Below, piece after piece: positions 24,779-32,895 of a stretch of DNA of 64,000 nt; position 1 is the stretch's first letter, and every line of letters begins with the position of its first letter. Under the pieces are notes generated by a model that searched no databases, was not told the origin of the DNA, and saw nothing but the letters and a program-made list of their open reading frames with translations. Made by a program: the position numbers and the translations under genes. Origin of the DNA: Geobacter sp. (GTDB taxonomy: Bacteria; Desulfobacterota; Desulfuromonadia; Geobacterales; Pseudopelobacteraceae); NCBI GenBank assembly GCA_003574895.1, contig PJFB01000002.1, positions 434,001 through 498,000 of the forward strand. Reading direction: 5' to 3'.

Positions 24779-26372
24779 GGGTGTCGCCTCCAGTCCGTTC
24801 AATCAGTTCGATGGCTTCGGCGCAGGCTTGACCCAATCCCCCCGATGATGCCGACTTTTTTTTCAGCACGGTTAATGCGCGCGGATCAGCAAGCTTCCCC
24901 AGGCAATTGGCAATGGCGATTTTGAATTGCGCCCAACGGCCTGAGGCAATCAGATGGCGGCTGTCGAAAAGCTCCATCAGGGTTGGAGTAACCTGCTGAT
25001 CGCCTATCAATGCAATGGCATTGAGGGCCTCGGTCTTGAGGGACAAAGACTTCAGGAACATGTCCTCGGCGCAGACGATGCGCATCAGGTCCACCAGCGA
25101 TCTTCTGCTCTTCATTCCTCCCAGGGAAGTGATCGCCTGGGGCAGGAGCGCCGGGACATTGCCGCGCAGCACGGTGACGACGGCGGCTTCGGCCTCTCTT
25201 CCACCGATCTTGGCCAGGCTGCGGATAGTTTCCTTGCAGACCCGGATATCATCGTGCTGAAGGCATTTCTGCAGTTCGGGCACGGCCTTGGGACTGCCTA
25301 TGTCTCCCAGGATGGCTGCCAGGTTTCTCACGATGTACCAGCGGCTGTCCCCCAGCATTACCACCAATGGAGGGACGGCAGGTTCCCCCAGCCGGACGAT
25401 GAGATTCGTCAGTTCCTTGCGCACAGCCAGATTTTCGGTGGCACCCATTTTTTCCACAGCCAGCGCAACCGCCGACGGACCTGCTGCGGCCAAAATGGCA
25501 AGTGCGTTGTCCTTGTCTTCGTCCGCGCCCTCCATCCTGTCCAGCAGGAATACGAGGAAATCATCTCCCATGGCGAGCTGTTCCAGCCCGAAGCCGGCGC
25601 TGTCACGCAGATTCGCGCTCCGTCCGGCATCATTGGCATGGGCAGCCAGCAGCTTCACCAGAGGAAGCAACGGCAGCAAGTTGCGGCTCGCTTTAAGGAT
25701 ATCCGAACATGATATGGACTTGCGGATAAGCATCATGTAGATGTGTTCATCCGTGGTGACGGCCAGTTGCCCCACCAAAGACTGCAATTCCTCTTCTGGT
25801 GCCACATCGTCGATCTGGGTATCAGGTAGATCCGGGGTACCAGGGATTTCGGCCAGCCCCTCATTTTCAAGCTGATCAACATCCAGTGGAATAATCCCTT
25901 TGTCCTCAACGGCCCGACGCTTGCCGCGGATAATGGAAAAATCGAACTCATTGGCCCAGATGGTTCGGATACCATGCTCGGCCATGAGCTTATCCATGCC
26001 GCCCGACTTTTGAATGGTTTCAGGAAGAATCGTGAGAATTCTGAGAAAATCGAGCAGGTCTTCCTGATGCAGGTCTTGGAGAAAGGTGATCTTCTGAACG
26101 CGCCGGATAAAAAGCTCGTGGGACAGGGAGGCAGACATGCGGGTTGTGTCCTTGATCACCTCGCCATCAGGAAAGCTGAAACCGGAACGACCGCAGTTCA
26201 GCGACAGGTTGTTGCCGTCGAGCAAAGTCAACAAGGCCCCATGGGCTTGTTTGATGGAATTCTTGCGGTTGGGGTGCCCCTTCGGGTAAAACTTCCATGC
26301 CCGTAAGGCTCGGTAGACGCTACCGAGGCCGTCGACAACCCCCTGTAATGATGGGGGACGGTAATAATCCAT
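24765..26372 (-). CDS. Large HEAT-repeat protein coupled to the HD-GYP gene
   Basis: 535 aa from ATG 26372 (AAGGAA eight bases upstream; an upstream open stretch to 26432 covers the promoter). The N-terminal ~160 residues resemble the N-terminal helical region of the coupled HD-GYP protein (both begin with a 'fYPkgHP / fYPDSHP' segment near residue 30-40), and the C-terminal ~300 residues are HEAT repeats (VPPLVVMLGDSRWYIVRNLA, VPELQKCLQHDDIRVCKETI). Soluble scaffold. Function unknown; a regulatory complex with the HD-GYP partner is inferred from the overlap. Confidence 0.78.
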   Translation of the reverse strand: MDYYRPPSLQGVVDGLGSVYRALRAWKFYPKGHPNRKNSIKQAHGALLTLLDGNNLSLNCGRSGFSFPDGEVIKDTTRMSASLSHELFIRRVQKITFLQDLHQEDLLDFLRILTILPETIQKSGGMDKLMAEHGIRTIWANEFDFSIIRGKRRAVEDKGIIPLDVDQLENEGLAEIPGTPDLPDTQIDDVAPEEELQSLVGQLAVTTDEHIYMMLIRKSISCSDILKASRNLLPLLPLVKLLAAHANDAGRSANLRDSAGFGLEQLAMGDDFLVFLLDRMEGADEDKDNALAILAAAGPSAVALAVEKMGATENLAVRKELTNLIVRLGEPAVPPLVVMLGDSRWYIVRNLAAILGDIGSPKAVPELQKCLQHDDIRVCKETIRSLAKIGGREAEAAVVTVLRGNVPALLPQAITSLGGMKSRRSLVDLMRIVCAEDMFLKSLSLKTEALNAIALIGDQQVTPTLMELFDSRHLIASGRWAQFKIAIANCLGKLADPRALTVLKKKSASSGGLGQACAEAIELIERTGGDTHGDA

Positions 26373-26404
26373 TGACCGTTCCTTGTGTAAAATAAAGACA
26401 AAAT

Positions 26405-26432
26405 ATAATATACCTAAATACGGCTTTGTCAA
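26405..26432 (-). promoter_or_regulatory. Sigma-70-type promoter for the HEAT/HD-GYP operon
   Basis: On the minus strand TTGACA (26432-26427), a 16-base spacer, and TATTAT (26410-26405), 33 bases before the start codon. Confidence 0.65.
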
Positions 26433-26518
26433 ACCTTAAGCCAGCGTTACCGGCTGTTGGCGGCATGTGGCAAGTACTGCCCACTCGATCAAATCGTTCG
26501 ACGAAAAGAGGAATTACC

Positions 26519-27868
26519 ATGAAACAAAAATCGATCTTTACCTGCCAGAAATGTGGCTGCCAATCTCCCAAATGGCTGGGGAAATGCCCTGATTGCAACG
26601 CCTGGAACAGCATGGCAGAGGAAGTTATCGGCAAAACCGCCCTGACTGGTGCCGTTGGCGAGCGCTCCCGGCCCGTGCCGATCTGCGACGTCCCCGCCCA
26701 GTCGGAAACCCGGATCGCCACCCGCATCGGCGAACTGGACCGGGTGCTGGGAGGCGGGATTGTTCCCGGTTCGTTGGTCCTTATCGGCGGCGATCCCGGC
26801 ATCGGCAAATCCACGCTGTTGCTGCAGGCGATGCACAACCTGGCGGAACAGACCGGGGAGGTGCTTTACGTCTCCGGTGAAGAGTCGGCATCACAGACCA
26901 GATTGCGGGGTGAGCGCCTGGATGCCACCCACAAGCGATTACTGATACTTGCTGAAAATTCCCTGGAAGCGATCCTGGCCCACGCAACAGCCCTCAAACC
27001 CAAGGCCATGGTGGTGGACTCCATTCAGACCGTGTGGACTTCGAATCTGGAATCAGCCCCCGGAAGCGTCAGTCAGGTAAGGGAATCCGCCGGGAAACTG
27101 ATGGTGCTGGCCAAAGGAAGCGGCATCCCGGTCTTCCTTGTGGGGCACGTCACCAAAGATGGCGCCATAGCCGGACCAAGGGTGCTGGAACATATGGTTG
27201 ATACCGTGCTGTATTTTGAAGGTGACGGTAGCCATCCCTTCCGCATCCTGCGAGCGGTCAAGAACCGCTTCGGATCCACCAATGAAATCGGCGTGTTTGA
27301 AATGAAGCAGGAGGGGCTGCGTTGCGTGGATAACCCTTCGGAACTGTTCCTGTCCGAACGTCCCCTAGGAGTCTCGGGGTCGGTGGTGACCGCATCGCTG
27401 GAAGGGAGCCGGCCGCTGTTAGTGGAGCTTCAAGCCCTGGTTACACAGACCTCTTTCGGGGTTCCCCGGCGTACCACGATCGGCGTTGATCACAACCGCC
27501 TGGCATTGCTGGTGGCGGTGTTGGAGAAGAAGGTGGGCTTGCATCTGGCCGGGCAGGACATCTTTCTCAATGCAGCTGGCGGAGTCCGGCTCAACGAGCC
27601 GGCCGTTGACCTGGCCATGATCGTTGCAGTGGCGTCCAGCCATCTTGACAAGGCAATAGCCCCGCAGACGGTGGTGCTGGGCGAAGTTGGCCTGGCTGGC
27701 GAAGTCCGCGCCATTACCCAGCCGGAACAGCGCATTGCCGAGGCGGAAAAACTGGGATTCAAGACCTGCATCCTTCCAGCCGGGAATCTGCGCAGACTCA
27801 AGAAAGGCAAAATCAAGCTCGAAGGTGTTGCCTCGGTCCAGGAAGCAATGGAGTTGCTGATGCAATAA
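26519..27868 (+). CDS. radA: DNA repair protein RadA
   Basis: 449 aa, full length. The N-terminal C4 zinc finger (CQKCGCQSPKWLGKCPDC), the Walker A GDPGIGKST (~90-100), the RadA-specific KNRFGSTNEIG motif and a C-terminal Lon-like domain are all present. RadA is a RecA-related ATPase that promotes branch migration and resolution of recombination intermediates. ATG 26519 follows GAGGAATTACC; the frame open from 26426 is not needed. Diverges from the HEAT/HD-GYP operon; dksA follows after 74 bases. Confidence 0.97.
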   Translation: MKQKSIFTCQKCGCQSPKWLGKCPDCNAWNSMAEEVIGKTALTGAVGERSRPVPICDVPAQSETRIATRIGELDRVLGGGIVPGSLVLIGGDPGIGKSTLLLQAMHNLAEQTGEVLYVSGEESASQTRLRGERLDATHKRLLILAENSLEAILAHATALKPKAMVVDSIQTVWTSNLESAPGSVSQVRESAGKLMVLAKGSGIPVFLVGHVTKDGAIAGPRVLEHMVDTVLYFEGDGSHPFRILRAVKNRFGSTNEIGVFEMKQEGLRCVDNPSELFLSERPLGVSGSVVTASLEGSRPLLVELQALVTQTSFGVPRRTTIGVDHNRLALLVAVLEKKVGLHLAGQDIFLNAAGGVRLNEPAVDLAMIVAVASSHLDKAIAPQTVVLGEVGLAGEVRAITQPEQRIAEAEKLGFKTCILPAGNLRRLKKGKIKLEGVASVQEAMELLMQ

Positions 27869-27942
27869 GAGAATTTTTTTCTGGACTTGTTAAGGCGTAA
27901 TCTCTAATATTTATACATTTCACACAAATTCAGGAGCAGGCA

Positions 27943-28299
27943 ATGGAAGCAGAAAAACTCGAATATTTCAGGAATGTCCTCAGCGATGAGATGAAGACCC
28001 TACTGAATGAAGCTGACAAGACAGTCACGGAGATGACATCCGATTCATCCAACTTTCCGGATCCTACGGACCGGGCCACCCAGGAATCAGACCGCAACTT
28101 CGAGTTGCGTATCCGTGACCGCGAACGCAGGCTGATCAACAAGATCAAGGATGCCCTCGATCGTATCGACAATGGCGAATTCGGCGTCTGCGAGGAGTGT
28201 GGCGAAGAGATCAGCGAGGCACGTCTCAAGGTAAGACCTGTCACAACGCTTTGCATCAACTGCAAGATGGAAGAGGAAGAGAAGGAAAGACGGCTCTAG
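27943..28299 (+). CDS. dksA: RNA polymerase-binding protein DksA
   Basis: 118 aa of the DksA/TraR family. An N-terminal coiled coil (residues ~5-70) carries the DPTDRATQESDR segment at the tip region, and the C-terminal C4 zinc finger is CEECG...CINCK. DksA binds the secondary channel of RNA polymerase and works with ppGpp in the stringent response. AGGAGCAGGCA precedes the ATG. It is shorter than the E. coli protein (151 aa) but standard for this lineage. The GAF kinase follows after 38 bases. Confidence 0.93.
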   Translation: MEAEKLEYFRNVLSDEMKTLLNEADKTVTEMTSDSSNFPDPTDRATQESDRNFELRIRDRERRLINKIKDALDRIDNGEFGVCEECGEEISEARLKVRPVTTLCINCKMEEEEKERRL

Positions 28300-28337
28300 T
28301 TGTCTCTCATCCCACACCCCAACACCAGGTGCAAGCC

Positions 28338-29717
28338 ATGAAAGCCCGCACTTCGCGCATCCAGGTAGCAACGAATCTGCAGCTGAACGAACTGGCTTTG
28401 CTCTATCAGTTCAGCAACACCATGTTGTCCACCATACGCCTCAACAAGCTGACTCACCTGGTCCTGACCGCTCTGACATCTGGTGTTTCGCCCTTGTTTG
28501 AACGCGCCATGCTGTTTCTTAGCAACGAAAGAACCAGAACCTTGCAAGGTATGCTCGGCGTGACAACGGATACCGCTGAAGGGCTGATGATGATCGGCGG
28601 CGAAGAGGACGATCTTGGCAGCCGTTGGGACATTGGTGACGATGTAATCACCCGTCAGCGGGAGGCGGAGTTCTGCTCCCTGGTTCGTTCAACCCGCGTG
28701 GAAATAGACGAAGGCTGCGTCGTGGTCAGGCGGGTCATCGGGGAAAACAGGCTTTATTATGCAACCGATGAGACCTGCCAGCAATGCCCGAAATGCAGCT
28801 TTATCAAACACCTCGGCGTGAACGAGTTTGCTGCCGCGCCACTGGTGGCGCGTGACAAGACCCTGGGAATCATCGTGGTGGACAACCCTGTTTCATCCTA
28901 TAAAATCCGGCGCGATGACCTCCACTTTCTAAGGCTCTTTGCCAGCCAAGCCGGCATGGCCATCGAAAACTCCATGCTCTACAACCGCATTGAGGATGCC
29001 CACTCCAATCTGAGCGAGGCACGGGAACGACTTGTTCACGGCGAGCGCCTGGCGGCCATAGGCGAGATGGCTGCCAACCTGGCCCATGAACTGAAAAACC
29101 CCCTGATCACCATCGGCGGCTTTGCCGGGCGCCTGCTGAAGGTCTTGCCAAACGATTCGCGCGAACACAACTATGCCGAAACCATCGCCAAAGAAGTGAG
29201 CCGTCTGGAGAAAATGCTGTCTGATATTCTGGCCTTTTCCCGCAAGCCCACCATCTGCTACAACATGTGTAACCTGGAGGAAATCCTGGAAGACTGCCTT
29301 AGCTGTTGTGCAGCAACCATGGAAGATCACTACATTCGGCTGACAAAAAAATTCGATGACGGACCCTGGCAGGTTTTGGGCGATGCCTACCAGCTCAAAC
29401 AGGTTTTCATTAATCTTATACTGAATGCTTGCGAGGTCATGCCGGATGGCGGCATGATTAAAGTTGCCATACGCAAAGTATCTCTTGACAAACATACTGT
29501 AATGGTTAGCATATCAGACACTGGCGGCGGCATCCCCCAGGAAATGCTTTCAAAGATCTTCACTCCCTTTTTTACTACCAAGCGCCATGGGACCGGTCTC
29601 GGACTGGCAATCGCAAATCGCATTTTGTTGAACCATAATGGCAGAATAGAAGCAGGAAACGAAGGGGCAGGCGCTGTTTTCAAGGTAACCCTGCCTTTGG
29701 CAAAATTTCAGGAATAA
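28338..29717 (+). CDS. GAF-domain sensor histidine kinase
   Basis: 459 aa, soluble. A GAF domain (~30-220) contains a CQQCPKC cluster that could bind a metal or Fe-S centre; a short coiled coil leads to HisKA with H250 in NLAHELKNPL, and the HATPase domain has NLILNACEVM, SDTGGGIP and GTGLGLAIA. No receiver is fused or adjacent. ATG 28338 is chosen because the frame upstream overlaps dksA. Possibly co-transcribed with dksA. Confidence 0.88.
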   Translation: MKARTSRIQVATNLQLNELALLYQFSNTMLSTIRLNKLTHLVLTALTSGVSPLFERAMLFLSNERTRTLQGMLGVTTDTAEGLMMIGGEEDDLGSRWDIGDDVITRQREAEFCSLVRSTRVEIDEGCVVVRRVIGENRLYYATDETCQQCPKCSFIKHLGVNEFAAAPLVARDKTLGIIVVDNPVSSYKIRRDDLHFLRLFASQAGMAIENSMLYNRIEDAHSNLSEARERLVHGERLAAIGEMAANLAHELKNPLITIGGFAGRLLKVLPNDSREHNYAETIAKEVSRLEKMLSDILAFSRKPTICYNMCNLEEILEDCLSCCAATMEDHYIRLTKKFDDGPWQVLGDAYQLKQVFINLILNACEVMPDGGMIKVAIRKVSLDKHTVMVSISDTGGGIPQEMLSKIFTPFFTTKRHGTGLGLAIANRILLNHNGRIEAGNEGAGAVFKVTLPLAKFQE

Positions 29718-29723
29718 CACATT

Positions 29724-29799
29724 GGGGCTGTAGCTCAGCTGGGAGAGCGATGCGTTCGCAACGCATAGGTCGAGAGTTCGATCCTCTTCAGCTCCACCA
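29724..29799 (+). tRNA. tRNA-Ala(CGC)
   Basis: 76 bases including encoded CCA. Acceptor GGGGCTG/CAGCTCC, D arm GCTC...GAGC, anticodon stem ATGCG/CGCAT with loop TTCGCAA (anticodon CGC), and T arm with GTTCGATCC. Reads GCG alanine codons. Confidence 0.93.
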
Positions 29800-29802
29800 A
29801 TA

Positions 29803-29846
29803 ACAAATGCGGATTTAGCTAACATGCTAAATCCGCATTTGTTTTA
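29803..29846 (+). terminator. Terminator after tRNA-Ala
   Basis: Long perfect stem ACAAATGCGGATTTAGC / GCTAAATCCGCATTTGT around a short AACAT-type loop, followed by TTTT. Confidence 0.85.
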
Positions 29847-30107
29847 AATAACACCTCGGCAACCGAGGGGCAATTACCCTGACAGACTAATTACCAATCA
29901 TACCCGCCTCTGAGAGTCAGCGTTTTTGCCTGACTGAAGCTAAGATTTCCCGCGAATTCTATTCCCCAAATTCCGATAATGTTCGACGCCGCTGAATTTT
30001 CACGGGCTGAAGTGAGGATTGGAAAACATGAGGTTCCCGGAAGCCGGACACATCGACAAGAAAACCGGACAACCAAAGACGTGAATAGGGGCAGAGGGGG
30101 ACTAAAC
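29847..30107. other. Gap between the two tRNA genes
   Basis: No supportable gene. On the minus strand a frame ending at 29891 finishes ...LTLRGGYDW, loosely like the aromatic-ended last strand of an outer-membrane barrel, but it is too short to call. Confidence 0.3.
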
Positions 30108-30142
30108 GAAAAAACGCCCTAACTTTTAACAGTTAGAGCGTC
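30108..30142 (-). terminator. Terminator for tRNA-Leu
   Basis: On the minus strand ACGCTCTAAC...GTTAGGGCGT hairpin followed by TTTTTTCG, 12 bases beyond the tRNA-Leu CCA end. Confidence 0.8.
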
Positions 30143-30153
30143 TTTCATTTAAA

Positions 30154-30240
30154 TGGTGCCCAGGACTGGAATCGAACCAGCACACCCTTGCGAGTACTAG
30201 AACCTGAATCTAGCGCGTCTACCAATTCCGCCACCTGGGC
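30154..30240 (-). tRNA. tRNA-Leu(CAG)
   Basis: 87 bases with encoded CCA and a long variable arm (class II). Acceptor GCCCAGG/CCTGGGC, anticodon stem CTAGA/TCTAG with loop TTCAGGT (anticodon CAG), and T loop GTTCGATTCC. Reads CUG leucine codons. Confidence 0.94.
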
Positions 30241-30322
30241 AAGGGAAGGAATTTTATATCACCAGTGACATGGTGTTGGCAAGAAAAAAAAAGCTATTTC
30301 CCTTGCCAATTTCACCATTGAT

Positions 30323-30351
30323 TTGATACAGTCTTTAACCTCCCATCTTAT
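30323..30351 (+). promoter_or_regulatory. Possible sigma-70 promoter for the radical-SAM/rng operon
   Basis: TTGATA (30323-30328), 17-base spacer, TCTTAT (30346-30351), 22 bases before the ATG. Confidence 0.4.
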
Positions 30352-30372
30352 TAGAAGGAACACCCACCTTTC

Positions 30373-32847
30373 ATGAATCTCCTTTCTGTTGAAAAACCAT
30401 CCCGTTACATGGGTGGAGAAATAGGCTCCATCAGCAAGATTGCGGCTGATCTTCGCATTGCGCTGGCCTTTCCGGACGTTTACGAAGTCGGGATGAGCCA
30501 CCTTGGTTTGCGCATTCTCTACAACATTCTCAATGCCGTTGAAGGCGTCGCTGCCGAGCGGGTCTTTGCCCCCTGGCCAGACATGGAACAGGTCATGGAA
30601 CATTCCGGCTCGCCATTGGTGACCCTGGAGACCTCAACGCCGCTGTCAAAATGCGATTTGATCGGCTTTACCCTCCAATACGAGCTCTCATATACCAACA
30701 TTCTCAACATGCTGCGCCTATCCGGCATACCACTCCTGGCTGCTGATCGTAACGATACCAGTCCCCTTGTGATCGCGGGCGGCCCTTGCGCCTTCAACCC
30801 AGAGCCACTGGCACCTTTCATTGATGCCGTTTTGCTGGGAGACGGAGAGGAAGCGGTATTGGAAATAGCCGTGGCAGTTCTGCAGGCCAAGCGCCTGGGC
30901 GAAACAAGAGCGGCCACACTTGAACGCCTGGCAGCCATCAAAGGTGTCTACGTTCCATCTTTTTTCGAACCGCACTATAATCCGGACGGCACGATTGCCG
31001 CGATTGCTCCGCTCAGAGATGGGCATGAAAAGGTGCGACGCAGGTTTCTCGGCAATCTCGACACAGCTCCCTTCCCTACCGACCCGGTAGTGCCATTCAT
31101 GAAGACAGTCCATGACAGAGTTGCCGTGGAAATCGCCAGGGGGTGCACCCGTGGGTGCCGTTTTTGCCAGGCAGGTTATATCTACCGGCCTGTGCGTGAA
31201 CGCTCGCCCGCCACTGTTCTTGGCCTGACAGACAAAAGCCTGTGCGCAACCGGCTACGACGAAATTTCGCTGCTCTCGCTCTCCAGTGGGGACTATTCTT
31301 GCATTTCGCCGTTACTCATGGAACTGATGTCCCGCCATGCCGACGACCGCATAGCAGTATCGCTGCCCTCCCTGAGGGTAGGCACCCTGACGGATGACCT
31401 GATCGCAGAGATCAGGAAAGTCCGCAAGACCGGCTTTACCCTTGCGCCGGAAGCCGGCAGCGAGCGGATGCGAAATTCTATCAATAAAGGTATCACCGAA
31501 GCCGACCTGCTGGAGACTGCCGGCAGTATTTATCGTGCCGGCTGGCGCACGATAAAGCTCTATTTCATGATCGGACTGCCTGGAGAGACTGCCGACGATG
31601 TACTCCAGATCGCGGAACTTTCCCGCCGGGTAAAGGATCAGGCCAAAGGATCGGGGGTCTCCGGCGAGGTCAACGTGTCGGTAAGCACCTTTGTCCCCAA
31701 AGCACATACGCCCTTCCAGTGGGAGCCACAGATAAGCATCGAAGATACCAGGGAATATCAGTATCTACTGCGCAACGAACTAAAGAAACGCAAACTGAAC
31801 TTCAAGTGGCAGGACGCACCTCTTTCTTTCATGGAAGGCGTTTTCGCCCGCGGCGACCGCCGCCTGGCCCCGGTACTGATAAGAGCAGTTGAATTGGGCT
31901 GCCGCTTTGACGGCTGGGGGGATCACTTCTCGCTGGAGCGCTGGCTGCGGGCATTCGAAGAGTGCGGGGTCCAGCCGGAGTGGTACCTGCGCCGACGAAA
32001 TCCCGATGAAGTGTTGCCATGGGATCACCTTGATAGCGGGGTAACCGTGGAATTTCTGCGCAAGGAGCTGGACGCGGCCCGAAACGAAACAGCGACCGCT
32101 GATTGCCGCCACGGGCAATGCACGGCCTGCGGTGTATGCGACTTCAGCATCATTGCCCCGCGCCTGAGCGAAAACGCGACGGAAATGCCAACACATGACA
32201 AACCGCCGCAGGAGTTAACGCCTGCCCGCCTCCGTCTCCGTTTCTCTAAAACCGGGTCCATGAAATTCCTGAGCCATTTGGAACTCCTCAACGTTTTTAC
32301 CCGTGCCGTTGCGCGGGGAGGGGTGCCCATACTGTTTTCACAAGGCTTCCACCCTCACCCGCGGTTCTCCTTTGCCACTGCGACCTCGCTTGGGACCGAA
32401 TCCGTGGCAGAATATATGGATATGTTCGTGGCAGCCGGCATTTCTGCCGATGAGGTACAGCAACGACTGAACAGCGCGCTGCCCGTGGGGCTACAGATTC
32501 TGGAGGCAGAGCTGATTGACGTCAAATCGCCATCTCTCTCCACCTTGATCAACAAGACCCGTTACCGCATCACCTTTGATGAAGCCATATCAGAAAGGCT
32601 TCCGGAACTATGTGTGCAATTTATGGCACACCACGAATATGTCATTCAACGTAAAAGAAAGGGCGACACCCAAGCCATCGATTTGCGAGGTGAAGTCGTA
32701 TCACTTTCATCAAGCGGCGCTGCTCTCGAATTGGTGGCCGGCAGAGGCAAGCCCCTGGAATTTGCCCGGGCAATAACCAATAATCCAGCCCTGCAGGGCA
32801 ATGATATTGCCGTCGAGAAGCTGGAAGTCCTTTTTTTCGACCACTAA
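30373..32847 (+). CDS. B12-binding-domain radical SAM protein fused to DUF2344 (TIGR03960/TIGR03936 type)
   Basis: 824 aa. The N-terminal ~200 residues fit a cobalamin-binding-like fold; the radical-SAM [4Fe-4S] motif is C258-TRG-C262-RF-C265 within EIARGCTRGCRFCQAG. The C-terminal ~200 residues, from LRLRFSKTGSMKFLSHLELL, are DUF2344. Cysteine pairs in CRHGQCTACGVC just before DUF2344 may bind another metal. The family sits beside rng, rplU and rpmA in many bacteria, suggesting work on rRNA or ribosomes, but the reaction is unproven. Followed by rng after 48 bases. Confidence 0.92.
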   Translation: MNLLSVEKPSRYMGGEIGSISKIAADLRIALAFPDVYEVGMSHLGLRILYNILNAVEGVAAERVFAPWPDMEQVMEHSGSPLVTLETSTPLSKCDLIGFTLQYELSYTNILNMLRLSGIPLLAADRNDTSPLVIAGGPCAFNPEPLAPFIDAVLLGDGEEAVLEIAVAVLQAKRLGETRAATLERLAAIKGVYVPSFFEPHYNPDGTIAAIAPLRDGHEKVRRRFLGNLDTAPFPTDPVVPFMKTVHDRVAVEIARGCTRGCRFCQAGYIYRPVRERSPATVLGLTDKSLCATGYDEISLLSLSSGDYSCISPLLMELMSRHADDRIAVSLPSLRVGTLTDDLIAEIRKVRKTGFTLAPEAGSERMRNSINKGITEADLLETAGSIYRAGWRTIKLYFMIGLPGETADDVLQIAELSRRVKDQAKGSGVSGEVNVSVSTFVPKAHTPFQWEPQISIEDTREYQYLLRNELKKRKLNFKWQDAPLSFMEGVFARGDRRLAPVLIRAVELGCRFDGWGDHFSLERWLRAFEECGVQPEWYLRRRNPDEVLPWDHLDSGVTVEFLRKELDAARNETATADCRHGQCTACGVCDFSIIAPRLSENATEMPTHDKPPQELTPARLRLRFSKTGSMKFLSHLELLNVFTRAVARGGVPILFSQGFHPHPRFSFATATSLGTESVAEYMDMFVAAGISADEVQQRLNSALPVGLQILEAELIDVKSPSLSTLINKTRYRITFDEAISERLPELCVQFMAHHEYVIQRKRKGDTQAIDLRGEVVSLSSSGAALELVAGRGKPLEFARAITNNPALQGNDIAVEKLEVLFFDH

Positions 32848-32895
32848 TTACTTAATTTTTTCAATATACTCCATTTCAGATACAGGGGATTTATC

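Noticed and set aside
29891-30076. Remnant of an outer-membrane barrel gene on the minus strand
   Set aside because: Only the last ~30 codons are suggestive (ending ...GGYDW); too short to support.
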